From the IMG/VR virus record IMGVR_UViG_3300044941_000295, positions 1 to 61,750 of that record: a DNA stretch of 61,750 nucleotides. The stretch is one strand, 5' to 3'. The translations under genes were made by a program, and so were the position numbers. The DNA comes from a virus. The first letter of the stretch is position 1. The number at the start of each line of letters is the position of its first letter. This document shows, piece by piece, positions 1 through 8,048 of the stretch. Below the pieces are notes generated by a model. That model had not been told where the DNA came from. It did not search any database and worked only from the letters and a program-made list of their open reading frames with translations.

Positions 1-2559
1 CAATATAATGATAAAATTAAAAATAACATAAATGTTGTAGAGCCTAGCAAAAAAACTTTTAAATTTGTACAAGGTGTCGAAAAACCAAATAGACATTGGT
101 TTGGTTTGGGTAAAGGTTCTTGTAAAAATGAAGGTAAGGCGATGGGGCATTGCGGAAACGTTCCTTCGGAAGTCGAAGGGGATGAAGTTTTATCCTTTAG
201 GACTGAACATAAAATTGGAAAACGAACTTACCACGAACCTCACCTAACATTTATTTATAACAATGGTTTCCTTGGTGAAATGAAAGGTAGAGGAAATGAA
301 AAACCAGCCAAACATTATCACCGTGAAATTGCTAACTTACTGAAACATCCTAGGATTAAAGGAATAATGGGAGGAGGGTATGAGGCTAAAAATAATTTTC
401 ATTTTACCGATCTTTCTCCAGAATTACAAAAAGAAGTTTTAAACGCAAATCCAAACTTAATTACAATGGACGGTAGTGATGAGGATTTGCATAGAATTTT
501 GTATGGAAATGTTGATTTTCCAGAAAAACATAGAGATATTTTAAAAGAAATAGCCTATAACCCTAACCTTGACCCAAAACATCATGAAAGGTTGGTTAAT
601 GATGAAAACTGGGCTGTTCGTAGTGCAATAGCTTCTAACCCAAACCTAGACCCAAAACATCATGGAAGGTTGGCTAATGATGAGTCATGGCGTGTTCGCG
701 AGGCAATGGCCTCTAACCCTAACCTTGATCCAAAATTACATGAAAGGTTAGCTGGGGATGAAAACCTTTACGTTCGTGAAGCAATAGCTTCTAACCCAAA
801 ATTAGACCCAAAACATCATGGAAGGTTGGTAGGGGATAAGTCTGAAGATGTTCGTACAGCAATAGCAATTAACCCAAACCTTGATCCAAAATTACATGAA
901 AGGTTGGTTGGGGATGAAAATGAATATGTTCGTAAAGCAATAGCCTCTAACCCAAACCTTGACCCCAAACACCATGAAAGGTTAGCTGGGGATAAAAACC
1001 TTTACGTTCGTACAGCAATAGCCTCTAACCCAAATTTAGACCCAAAATTCCATGAAAGATTGGTTGGAGATAAAGAGGATAGTGTTCGTACAGCAATAGC
1101 CTCTAACCCAAATTTAGACCCAAAATTCCATGAAAGATTGGCTAATGATGAGGATTCGATTGTTCGTGAAGCAATAGCTTCTAACCCCAACCTTGACTCA
1201 AAACATCATGAAAGATTGGTTAATGATGAAAATTTGTTTGTTCGTAAAACAATAGCATCCAACCCAAACCTTGATCCAAAATTACATGAAAGGTTGGTTA
1301 ATGATAATTCATCGGTTGTTCGCGATACAATAGCTTCTAATCCCAACCTAGATTCAAAACATCAGGAAAGGTTGGTTGGGGATAAAGACAAATATGTTCG
1401 TAAAGCAATAGCCTCTAACCCAAACCTTGATCCAAAATTACATGAAAGGTTGGTTAATGATGGGGATTCGTTTGTTCGTAGAGCAATAGCCCTTAACCCC
1501 AACCTAAATTCAAAACTTCATGAAAAGTTGGTTGGGGATGAGGATTGGGCTGTTCGTAAAGCAATAGCTCGCAACCCCAACCTTGATCCAAGACTTTACA
1601 ACATCTTGCTTAAAGATAGTAATTCAGATGTTCGTGCAGCAATAAAAAAGAATCCTAGCTATATTAAATGGAAAGAAGAACAAGAAAAATCTAAGAATAA
1701 TATAAACAAATCAGAAAAAATTTTAGTGAAAAATACATATAATTATAAAATTCATAGAGATGAGGATAGGCCAGAAAAAATTTATGGAATTACGGCTTAC
1801 CACAATGGTAAGGAAATAGGCTTTGCAACTATAGATCACAAAGCGCAACATATAGACGACCCTTCTGAAATTTCCATAGACAGAGTTTATGTCAAACCAA
1901 AGCACAGAAGAAAAGGGGTGGCGACTTCTATGTATAAGTTACTAGAGGAACATTCTGGAAAAAAAATAATCCCTTCCGAAAATCAATCCCCATTAGCAAT
2001 AAAGCTTTGGAATAATCCCAATAGACCGTTTGGAAAAAGCGAGGGCTTTGCAAAATCTTCAAAAAGAAAAAAGCAAATACTAACAAAAAGCGAAAAATCA
2101 GATTTAAATAAATCCGATAACTTTATAAGAAGAGGGATTTTATTAGCTGCGCTTGCTGGAACCGTTCAGCATGTTCATGACAAATTGCAAGGACAAAAAG
2201 AGGAAGCGAGCAGACCCTACGCCTCCCAAGAGGTTGCGATAGAAAAGCCAAAAACAGAATCTGAAAAGGCTTTTGATGAGGCGCAAAAACAAGCCTTTGG
2301 TATTGCAGCAAAGGGTTGGCCGCTTTCCAGAAAATTAGCAAAAGAAACAATTAAGGCATATCCCGATCTTCATCAGCAGCACGGATACCTTCTTCACCTA
2401 TCCCCTTCTGCTTTTAAAGAAGTAATTAACAACAACCCTGAAATTAAAAAAGATATTGCACTACGTCATTACGATAAGTTACATGAAATGTTTAACGGGG
2501 ATAAAGATAAAATATTTGACGCATATAAAGCTAAATCTATGAAAACAAAAGAATTATAA
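1..2559 (+). CDS. LRV-repeat protein fused to GNAT acetyltransferase (5' partial)
   Basis: The reading frame is open from base 1, so the true start is upstream; a TTG at 106 is only an internal possibility. About 852 residues are visible. The N-terminal part (about residues 31-150) has motifs GHCGN, EPHLTF and GEMKGRGNEKP. Residues 187-550 are 14 tandem 26-residue units of the type NPNLDPKHHERL...VRxAIAS, which resemble leucine-rich-variant (LRV) helical repeats. Residues about 581-674 look like a GNAT N-acetyltransferase, with VYVKPKHRRKGVATSM as the acetyl-CoA loop. The C-terminal part is helical and of unknown role. The gene heads a virion-type cluster and precedes a lytic transglycosylase, so a virion or internal head protein is inferred. 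Substrate unknown. An N-terminal domain of this kind occurs, as far as I recall, in other phage structural proteins, but I cannot check that here. Confidence 0.75.
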   Translation, partial: QYNDKIKNNINVVEPSKKTFKFVQGVEKPNRHWFGLGKGSCKNEGKAMGHCGNVPSEVEGDEVLSFRTEHKIGKRTYHEPHLTFIYNNGFLGEMKGRGNEKPAKHYHREIANLLKHPRIKGIMGGGYEAKNNFHFTDLSPELQKEVLNANPNLITMDGSDEDLHRILYGNVDFPEKHRDILKEIAYNPNLDPKHHERLVNDENWAVRSAIASNPNLDPKHHGRLANDESWRVREAMASNPNLDPKLHERLAGDENLYVREAIASNPKLDPKHHGRLVGDKSEDVRTAIAINPNLDPKLHERLVGDENEYVRKAIASNPNLDPKHHERLAGDKNLYVRTAIASNPNLDPKFHERLVGDKEDSVRTAIASNPNLDPKFHERLANDEDSIVREAIASNPNLDSKHHERLVNDENLFVRKTIASNPNLDPKLHERLVNDNSSVVRDTIASNPNLDSKHQERLVGDKDKYVRKAIASNPNLDPKLHERLVNDGDSFVRRAIALNPNLNSKLHEKLVGDEDWAVRKAIARNPNLDPRLYNILLKDSNSDVRAAIKKNPSYIKWKEEQEKSKNNINKSEKILVKNTYNYKIHRDEDRPEKIYGITAYHNGKEIGFATIDHKAQHIDDPSEISIDRVYVKPKHRRKGVATSMYKLLEEHSGKKIIPSENQSPLAIKLWNNPNRPFGKSEGFAKSSKRKKQILTKSEKSDLNKSDNFIRRGILLAALAGTVQHVHDKLQGQKEEASRPYASQEVAIEKPKTESEKAFDEAQKQAFGIAAKGWPLSRKLAKETIKAYPDLHQQHGYLLHLSPSAFKEVINNNPEIKKDIALRHYDKLHEMFNGDKDKIFDAYKAKSMKTKEL
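559..1650 (+). repeat. 14 x 78-bp tandem coding repeat (LRV-like)
   Basis: Fourteen in-frame units of exactly 78 bp (26 residues) lie end to end. Each begins with Asn-Pro-(Asn/Lys)-Leu and carries a VR(x)AIA core; the next unit starts as NPSY and breaks the pattern. Units differ at surface-like positions while the Asn-Pro, Leu and Val-Arg positions are kept, which indicates selection on a repeat fold. Confidence 0.9.
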
Positions 2560-2570
2560 GAAATAGTTGC

Positions 2571-2609
2571 AGTCTCCTTGCTTATATGTTAAAGTTAAGT
2601 AGGGAGACT
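2571..2609 (+). promoter_or_regulatory. Hairpin that could mask the RBS of the transglycosylase
   Basis: AGTCTCC at 2571-2577 is the exact complement of GGAGACT at 2603-2609, which contains the Shine-Dalgarno sequence for the ATG at 2612. A T-G wobble extends the stem by one pair, and the loop is about 24 nt. If formed in mRNA it would limit translation of the lytic enzyme. This is a prediction by eye. Confidence 0.45.
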
Positions 2610-2611
2610 TT

Positions 2612-3106
2612 ATGAAAGCGTTTTTTTTATTATTTTTATGTCAAGTTTCTTTAGCTGATACTGCACTTTATAAACAAATTATTAAAAACAAGCCAAATAT
2701 TGACAAAAAATATGCAAAGCAAATCGCTCACCACGTTAACATGGTACATATTAAATATAAAATCCCAAAAAGGGTTTATGTGGCAATTTTAATGCAAGAG
2801 AGCAGTTACAATTTAAAAGCAGTCAATAAATCTTCCTCGGATTTTGGCATTGCTCAAATTAATTACAAAACAGCTACAGCCTTTAAATTTGACATAAAAA
2901 GACTGACAACTGATTTGCGATATTCGATTGAGGCAGGAGCTATTGTTATGGCCGATTTTTATCGGATGTACGGCAAAAAAGACCCTCTCTGGTTTACCCG
3001 CTATCACCATAGCAAGCCATCGCTTCGCAAACAATACCTTAAAAGTATCTCTCGTTGGATGACTAACGATTTGAAAGTATCTTATAGCCAATACTATGAA
3101 AACTAA
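2612..3106 (+). CDS. Lytic transglycosylase (SLT family), exported
   Basis: This 164-residue protein starts with a signal peptide (hydrophobic FFLLFLC segment, probable cleavage after SLA near residue 15). It then has an SLT-type muramidase domain: the catalytic Glu is E63 in MQESSYN, followed by SSSDFGIAQIN at about residues 74-84, the standard family motif. It would cleave the glycan strands of peptidoglycan in the periplasm. The start has a GGGAG ribosome site inside a possible hairpin. It overlaps the next gene by 11 nt. It could serve in lysis or as a virion cell-wall-penetrating enzyme; the position in a virion cluster fits the second role, the signal peptide the first. Confidence 0.85.
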   Translation: MKAFFLLFLCQVSLADTALYKQIIKNKPNIDKKYAKQIAHHVNMVHIKYKIPKRVYVAILMQESSYNLKAVNKSSSDFGIAQINYKTATAFKFDIKRLTTDLRYSIEAGAIVMADFYRMYGKKDPLWFTRYHHSKPSLRKQYLKSISRWMTNDLKVSYSQYYEN

Positions 3107-3389
3107 AAAAGAACATGAAGAGTTTTTAAAGATTGCAGAATGGGACGATGTTGCTGAAATTCTCGTTGATTTGGAACAGCATAGGCATCGTTTTAAAAAT
3201 GAAATGACCAAACAACAGCTCCAAGATTTGGATGAAATTATAGAGCTTTACGATAATTATCGAGCTGTATTGCTTGACAAAATTTCAAAAGAAACCTCTT
3301 TTAATCGCACTATGGGGTTAGAGATAAAAGAGGCGATTAATGAGATGACGGTCGGGACAGAGCTATCTGAGGATGATGACGTCTTTTAA
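3096..3389 (+). CDS. Small helical protein of unknown function
   Basis: This 97-residue protein is not recognised. It is rich in charged residues, with heptad-like helical stretches (DLEQHRHRFKNEMTKQQ) and an acidic C-terminus (ELSEDDDVF). It overlaps the 3' end of the transglycosylase gene by 11 nt, so translation may be coupled. No cysteine or membrane segment is seen. Confidence 0.6.
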   Translation: MKTKKEHEEFLKIAEWDDVAEILVDLEQHRHRFKNEMTKQQLQDLDEIIELYDNYRAVLLDKISKETSFNRTMGLEIKEAINEMTVGTELSEDDDVF

Positions 3390-3392
3390 AAA

Positions 3393-3402
3393 GCAATCTT
3401 TA
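3393..3402 (+). promoter_or_regulatory. Late-promoter-like block GCAATCTTTA
   Basis: This is one of seven copies of YAATCTTTA a short distance upstream of genes in this window. The AATCTTTA core ends 16 nt before the ATG at 3419, leaving room for a short leader with the AGAGG ribosome site. Promoter function is inferred from recurrence and position. Confidence 0.55.
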
Positions 3403-3418
3403 AAAGAAAGAGGTTTTT

Positions 3419-3946
3419 ATGGACATAAAATCAGAAGACGTCGCAGAAATCGTCGAAGTTGGCGAGCTAAATGGCGATAAAGTCAAAATGATCAAAACTT
3501 GGGGTGGTCTCCACGTAATGGTCGGAAAAAAAGACAAAAATAGTAAAAAGCCAGACGCCCTTGCTGCGGCAAGCCATAAAGCGTTGGCAGTTCACCAACT
3601 TGAAAAAATGTATGGTAATGATTTTAGACCTTCTATAATGAAATCAGAGGGTTACAATTCTGAGCAAGTATCTGATTTTCAAGTCACTCCCGAAATGTCC
3701 AAGGATCATCTGGAAATTCAGGCTATTCAAAAAAACAATCAAGTTGAATTTGTTGTCTCTAGGTTTGGTCTGATATTGGCTAAATATGGCTGCGAAATCC
3801 AAAAAAACGAATTAGTTCTGCTTGGATATCAAAAAAACAGTAAGGCTTCTGAAACTTTACAAAAGAATCAAGAGGATATTACAAAGTCTATCCAAAAAGC
3901 TATGACGGCTTTTATTGAAAAGAACAAAATCAATTTCAAAGTATAA
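3419..3946 (+). CDS. Unknown protein of the virion cluster
   Basis: This 175-residue protein is not recognised. The N-terminal half is small-residue rich (KPDALAAASHKALAVH), and the sequence carries two K-S-E tripeptides (DIKSED and IMKSEG). The C-terminal half is helical and lysine-rich. It follows a late-promoter-like block and an AGAGG ribosome site and ends in a TAATG overlap with the next gene, so the two are probably co-translated. Confidence 0.6.
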   Translation: MDIKSEDVAEIVEVGELNGDKVKMIKTWGGLHVMVGKKDKNSKKPDALAAASHKALAVHQLEKMYGNDFRPSIMKSEGYNSEQVSDFQVTPEMSKDHLEIQAIQKNNQVEFVVSRFGLILAKYGCEIQKNELVLLGYQKNSKASETLQKNQEDITKSIQKAMTAFIEKNKINFKV

Positions 3947-4164
3947 TGTCAGTTATTAATTTAGATTCAATTAGACATGCTAAAAAGCAGTCTAAATTAT
4001 TGAAATTGCTAGATTGCAAAGCCTCGCATACAGCTTTAGAAGTGTGCTTAAGCACTTTAAATATGAATAATTTAGAGGAATTAAACGAAGTCAAACAGTG
4101 TATAAAAAGAACTATTAAAAAACTAGAAAAGATAGATCAGGATGCCAAAGAAGAAAACATCTAA
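3946..4164 (+). CDS. Small helical protein of unknown function
   Basis: This 72-residue helical, lysine-rich protein contains three cysteines (residues about 25, 34 and 51). The start ATG shares its A with the preceding TAA stop. The 3' end overlaps the next gene by 23 nt. No family recognised. Confidence 0.55.
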   Translation: MSVINLDSIRHAKKQSKLLKLLDCKASHTALEVCLSTLNMNNLEELNEVKQCIKRTIKKLEKIDQDAKEENI

Positions 4165-5056
4165 ACCACAATTAAGCACATTACCTAAAACGGTTCCTTT
4201 GCCGGAAATGAGCTTTAATTTAAATAAAAGCGACGACTTTGTTAAGTCCTTAGGTGTTAAATTTGAGCATTATAGGGCCATCCCCTCCCCTATTGGCTTA
4301 AACGATCGAGGAGAATATAGGAGAGTTGACGCTCTGGACACAATTGCTGAAAACGGTATGCTTTATAAAAAGTGCGGAGAATTCACCGCAACGCTAGTAA
4401 GTAACAGCTCCAGCAAAAATAAAGTGGAAGGTGGTATATTTGATCAATCGACTGCTCGAATTATACTGCCACGGTATTATGACACCGACAGTCCAACACA
4501 TCCAAATGAAGAAATTCATCTTTGTGTGGGGGATAGAGTCTATATTAAGGACATGGAAGTTAAAGTTGTGAACTATCAAAGATGCGAATATAACCCTAAT
4601 TATTCCGATTACTTACAGTATCCTGCCCTTTGCGTGGAAATGTTGGTAGACTCTCGAGGAATTGAGTATAAAGAAGGGGTAGACTTTAAAATTGATAAAA
4701 ATGGAAATATCCAGTGGACTGGAGCTAAAACCCCCGGCATTGATCCTGACACTGGAAAGGGAAGAGTGTATTCCGTTCGCTATAAATACAACGCTTACTG
4801 GTATATCGTTTCAATTCCAAATGAGGTAAGAATTACGAATACGACCGAAGGTGGGATTAGAAAACCCTCCAGAATGCCGTATCAGGCTTATATCCAGAGA
4901 GAGTATGTGTACCATATTACACCCCGTAAGGATAATGAGCCAGAAAAACCAAGACAAATCGACCCCACCAGAAAAATACCCGAACCTACCACTCCCTTGC
5001 CAGTTAGCGATTATAAGGTAAAGGTAAATGTTGGAAATTTCAGTGAAGACGATTAA
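4142..5056 (+). CDS. Putative virion (connector or neck) protein
   Basis: This 304-residue protein is mostly beta-type, with aromatic-rich strands (FEHYRAIPSPIG, CVGDRVYIKDMEV and RVYSVRYKYNAYWYIVSIP). The N-terminus contains NKSDDFVKSLG and the C-terminus is proline-rich and charged. The pattern suits a phage neck or head-completion protein, and the gene lies between other virion-type genes. I do not recognise the exact family, so the role rests on context. Confidence 0.5.
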   Translation: MPKKKTSKPQLSTLPKTVPLPEMSFNLNKSDDFVKSLGVKFEHYRAIPSPIGLNDRGEYRRVDALDTIAENGMLYKKCGEFTATLVSNSSSKNKVEGGIFDQSTARIILPRYYDTDSPTHPNEEIHLCVGDRVYIKDMEVKVVNYQRCEYNPNYSDYLQYPALCVEMLVDSRGIEYKEGVDFKIDKNGNIQWTGAKTPGIDPDTGKGRVYSVRYKYNAYWYIVSIPNEVRITNTTEGGIRKPSRMPYQAYIQREYVYHITPRKDNEPEKPRQIDPTRKIPEPTTPLPVSDYKVKVNVGNFSEDD

Positions 5057-5060
5057 AAAA

Positions 5061-5082
5061 CAATCTTTAGCTTGAGGAGCTA
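5061..5082 (+). promoter_or_regulatory. Late-promoter-like block CAATCTTTAG and RBS-loop hairpin
   Basis: The AATCTTTA core is at 5062-5069, 17 nt before the ATG at 5087. Directly after it, TAGCT (5068-5072) and AGCTA (5078-5082) can pair as a 5-bp stem that presents TGAGG, part of the ribosome site, in its loop. The promoter call rests on seven recurring copies. Confidence 0.5.
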
Positions 5083-5086
5083 GTTT

Positions 5087-5557
5087 ATGAAACCTATTTT
5101 TGAATTGCTAAAAAGAGTTGTATCTGGATACGCAAAAGATCTTGGATCTATCTTTAACGAAGCCTACAATGAGCCTTCAGGAGCAATTAAGCAGATCATT
5201 GTAGAGCCAGTTGTGCGTAGGCCTGTAACTGCTTCTGACCTGATTCCTTTTGGGTCTTATGTTAAGGTGACTGGAACTACTTATCAATTACGTCTTTTAG
5301 GTAAGGCATACAACCCGCTTAAAGTTTACAGGAAAAACGAAATGGTTACTCAAGGCGGAAGAGTCTATATTGCTGAAGAAGATGGTATTACAGGAACGTT
5401 TGATGCGTCTAAATGGAATGATGTGGCTCCTGATATAATAGGCCCCATCACCATTCAAGCAGGTTCCGTCGTTTGTTGCGGAAGATTCCACAATAATGTT
5501 AACGCTGCGGGTTTTTTGATTGACGATGACTCAGAGATTAAGAAAAGTGAAATGTAA
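5087..5557 (+). CDS. Putative virion protein with a carbohydrate-binding-like strand motif
   Basis: This 156-residue protein has a segment near residues 82-108 (YRKNEMVTQGGRVYIAEED followed by GTFDASKWNDV). This looks like the short beta modules (xYxxGxxVxxxGxxYxAxxD...W) found in carbohydrate-binding families 5/12 and in phage tail or decoration proteins. The C-terminus ends in KKSEM. It sits between connector-like genes and follows a late-promoter-like block. A minor virion or decoration role is inferred. Confidence 0.5.
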   Translation: MKPIFELLKRVVSGYAKDLGSIFNEAYNEPSGAIKQIIVEPVVRRPVTASDLIPFGSYVKVTGTTYQLRLLGKAYNPLKVYRKNEMVTQGGRVYIAEEDGITGTFDASKWNDVAPDIIGPITIQAGSVVCCGRFHNNVNAAGFLIDDDSEIKKSEM

Positions 5558-6542
5558 ATTTTTTATTAAAAAATATTTAGGTGATAGCTTTGAATCGGAT
5601 ATGTTAAAATCTGAGGTAGGGGCTATTCTAAAGCCAGATGCCAATGCAAACGTACTTCCTCATGAAATGTACGTTTCCCTACAAATTGTGCCAAGGACAG
5701 TCATCTCCTTGTTGGTTCAAAAACTGAAGCCTCTTAAGCCCGGCCAACACACAGATATTGCATGGCCAACCGATTCGGGAGCTATTCACAATATTCATAT
5801 TAACAAAATTTCAAGTGATTTGTATTCAGGAGAGATTACAGGAGAGGGTAAAGTTTTAGCTAAATTTGGGTATAGAAGCTTGCCCGCTGTAGGGTTAGTT
5901 ATTATGTCCACTTATGAGCTGTATGACAAGGAAACTAATAAGCAAGACCTGCAAAACCCCCAAATCGACTATGACAAGGTTCAGAGAATTATTGACGAAA
6001 GAATCAGAATGCAAGCTCTTGTTGAAGATGTTGTAAGTAGGAAATTATCTGAAAGAGACGCCTTACAACAACTTATAATGCAAAGAATTAACGACTACTT
6101 AAGAGTTTCTGAATCAATTAAACAGGAAACACCTCAAGAAAATCAACATAACAATCTAGAACAATCCGAATATATGGAGGAGCATACAGAGGAAGAGTCT
6201 GATGAGCCAGAAATCGATGAGATTGATGTTGATAAAGAAGTGATTGAAGAAGTGGAAAACACTAAAAAAGATAAAAAAAATAAGCTTAAAGATTTTTTAA
6301 ACAAAAAAGTTAAAAAAACTGAAAGTGTTAAAATACTTAAGCAAGAAATTAAATGCCCCTACTGCAGCACAACTATTTTTAAAGGTGGAGATTCGATTGA
6401 TTTGTGCGTATGTTTTGGGGAAGATTTTGGAAACTCAATTAAAATTAAAAAAAACAAAAATAACGAATACACATTTAAATATCCTAAAAACTTTAGCATT
6501 GATAATGCCACCATGCTTTTAGGATTTTTAAAGAAAAAATAG
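5526..6542 (+). CDS. Unknown acidic protein with C-terminal zinc ribbon
   Basis: This protein has about 338 residues. The N-terminal third is a compact beta-rich domain (HEMYVSLQIVPRT...DIAWPTDSGAIHNIHI). The middle is very acidic and coiled. The C-terminus has a possible zinc ribbon: CPYC, then CVC about 20 residues later. The start is unsure: TTG 5520, ATG 5526 and GTG 5547 are all possible and none has a clear ribosome site. The gene overlaps the previous one, so coupled re-initiation is likely. Function unknown; the context is the virion cluster. Confidence 0.5.
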   Translation: MTQRLRKVKCKFFIKKYLGDSFESDMLKSEVGAILKPDANANVLPHEMYVSLQIVPRTVISLLVQKLKPLKPGQHTDIAWPTDSGAIHNIHINKISSDLYSGEITGEGKVLAKFGYRSLPAVGLVIMSTYELYDKETNKQDLQNPQIDYDKVQRIIDERIRMQALVEDVVSRKLSERDALQQLIMQRINDYLRVSESIKQETPQENQHNNLEQSEYMEEHTEEESDEPEIDEIDVDKEVIEEVENTKKDKKNKLKDFLNKKVKKTESVKILKQEIKCPYCSTTIFKGGDSIDLCVCFGEDFGNSIKIKKNKNNEYTFKYPKNFSIDNATMLLGFLKKK

Positions 6543-6551
6543 AGGTTTAAT

Positions 6552-8027
6552 ATGGCAAAGGTCTATCTAGCTTTGAATGGCGACAATGTGGGTTCTAAAA
6601 TTAGCGAAACCATTATGTCCAACAACCCTGAAGAAGTGCGTAAGGTATCTGCAAACTTTAATCAAGCTCATGCCGAAATTGACCAGTGGGTAGAAAAGAA
6701 TGGGGGTAGGGTTATTTCCGCTTCAGGAGATGAGGCTATCTACGAAATCGATGATTCTAAAATTAATGAATTGAGCCGTTTAGCTTCTAATTATGAATCC
6801 AAAACAGGGCACACGTTGACCGCAGGGGTTGGCTCCGATATCATGGAAGCGGTAAAAGCTATGGTTTATGGAAAAATGCACGATCCCGGTCAAATCATTC
6901 AGTATGACGAAGAAATCGATGAGGCTATTTCACCTAAAGAGGAAGCTCAAGCGGAAGAAATCGCAGAAGACTTAGATGAAGGCGATATGGAAGAGGAAGA
7001 CGATTCTGAAGAGCTTCCAGAGGACGACATGGAAGAGGACGACATGGAAGACCTTCCAGAAGATGAAATGGAAGAAGAGGATATGGAAGAGCTTCCAGAG
7101 GACGACATAGAAGAGGACGACATGGAAGACCTTCCAGAAGAGGATATGGAAGAAGAAGATGATTCTGAAGAGCTTCCAGAAGATGATTCTGAAGAGCTTC
7201 CAGAAGATGATTCTAAAGAGCTTCCAGAGGACGACATGGAAGAGCTTCCAGAAGAGGATATGGAAGAAGAGGATGATTCTGAAGAGCTTCCAGAAGAGGA
7301 TATGGAAGAAGAAGATGATTCTGAAGAGCTTCCAGAAGAGGATATGGAAGAGGGTGAGGGTACGGATGAAGAATCTGGCGAAGATGAAGATGCTGTGGTA
7401 ATGCCAAAAAACAAATTTATTAACGAACACAAAAAACTTGTTGACACCTTAAGATCTCCAGAGCATGAAGATGATTTGAAAGAAGCTGAAGATCAGGAAA
7501 AAGAATTGGAGGAATTCCAAGGTCGAGACAGCGACGCAGATATGTCGGAAGACGAAGATATGGAAGAAAGCTCTGATATTGACGGCGAGGATGAAGTTTC
7601 TGAAGAAGGGGTTGAACCATCTTCTGATGAAGAAATAGAAGATAATGAGGCGCCCGAAAATATGGAGGATCAAAGCCAATCACCTCTTCCTCATCCTTAT
7701 ATGCTTCATTCAGAGGAGCCAGAAGAAGGTCAAGATGAAGAAATGGAAGGGGAAGAGCAATCCGCCCAAGGCAATCAAGAGCTTAAGCAGAGAGTAATGC
7801 AAACCCTCATGTCTTTTAAGCAAAATAAAGATAAAATTGAAATGATGAAAGAAAGTGACCCAGAAATGTATAGAAATACAATCGATATGCTTAACCGCAT
7901 GATTGAAATGGCAAGACAGCTTCAGGCGTCACCTGATGCGGAAATGATGGAGCAAGCTCAACAGCAGCCGCCAATGCCTATGCAGGAGGAAGCTCCAGAA
8001 GTAAAAAAGCCGCTGGGCGGGATGTAG
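6552..8027 (+). CDS. GGDEF/mCpol-like palm domain with long acidic repeat tail
   Basis: This product has 491 residues. Residues 1-125 match the layout of a GGDEF/Cas10-type palm domain: strand 1 with a likely metal Asp (ALNGDN, D11), a helix, a hairpin carrying SGDE (S58-E61, the GGDEF position), then GHTLTAGVG, a helix and a final strand. This is closest to the minimal CRISPR polymerase (mCpol) style. Residues about 145-270 are degenerate Glu/Asp repeats (EELPEDDMEEDD type). The C-terminus is a Met/Gln-rich helix. The enzyme class is an inference from fold pattern; nucleotide cyclase or oligonucleotide synthase activity is possible but unproven. The gene lies among virion genes, so a scaffold or internal-protein role is an alternative. 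A -1 frameshift signal lies just before the stop. Confidence 0.7.
   Translation: MAKVYLALNGDNVGSKISETIMSNNPEEVRKVSANFNQAHAEIDQWVEKNGGRVISASGDEAIYEIDDSKINELSRLASNYESKTGHTLTAGVGSDIMEAVKAMVYGKMHDPGQIIQYDEEIDEAISPKEEAQAEEIAEDLDEGDMEEEDDSEELPEDDMEEDDMEDLPEDEMEEEDMEELPEDDIEEDDMEDLPEEDMEEEDDSEELPEDDSEELPEDDSKELPEDDMEELPEEDMEEEDDSEELPEEDMEEEDDSEELPEEDMEEGEGTDEESGEDEDAVVMPKNKFINEHKKLVDTLRSPEHEDDLKEAEDQEKELEEFQGRDSDADMSEDEDMEESSDIDGEDEVSEEGVEPSSDEEIEDNEAPENMEDQSQSPLPHPYMLHSEEPEEGQDEEMEGEEQSAQGNQELKQRVMQTLMSFKQNKDKIEMMKESDPEMYRNTIDMLNRMIEMARQLQASPDAEMMEQAQQQPPMPMQEEAPEVKKPLGGM
6985..7350 (+). repeat. Degenerate acidic coding repeats
   Basis: Imperfect units such as GAAGAGCTTCCAGAAGA and GATATGGAAGAAGA recur in the same frame and encode runs of Glu, Asp, Met, Leu and Pro. 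The spread of unit sizes suggests expansion by slipped or unequal recombination. A long Ser-rich open frame on the opposite strand is a shadow of this repeat. Confidence 0.8.
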
Positions 8028-8048
8028 TCAAGTCAACTCGCCTGCCCA
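7984..8048 (+). promoter_or_regulatory. Predicted -1 programmed ribosomal frameshift signal (dnaX type)
   Basis: Three elements sit in the order known from E. coli dnaX. There is an internal Shine-Dalgarno AGGAGG at 7984-7989. The heptamer A AAA AAG is at 8003-8009, in the frame gta-aaa-aag. After 4-5 nt comes a stem of GGGCGGG (8015-8021) with CCTGCCC (8041-8047), extended by T8014-A8048 and containing one G-U pair. Slipping back one base leaves the 491-residue frame 16 nt before its stop and enters an open frame that runs to 8293. Confidence 0.72.

Noticed and set aside
559-1650. CRISPR array
   Set aside because: The 78-bp units are in-frame coding repeats with no spacer-repeat alternation.
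3125-3136. Minus-strand copy of GCAATCTTTAA
   Set aside because: It lies within a plus-strand gene and no minus-strand gene follows it.
1700-5610. K-S-E as a proven prohead-protease cleavage site
   Set aside because: No protease is identified in the window and some copies lie inside likely folded domains.
6947-7447. Long Ser-rich frame on the minus strand
   Set aside because: It is the antisense of the acidic repeat (GAA/GAT codons give Ser/Phe codons in reverse) and has no ribosome site.
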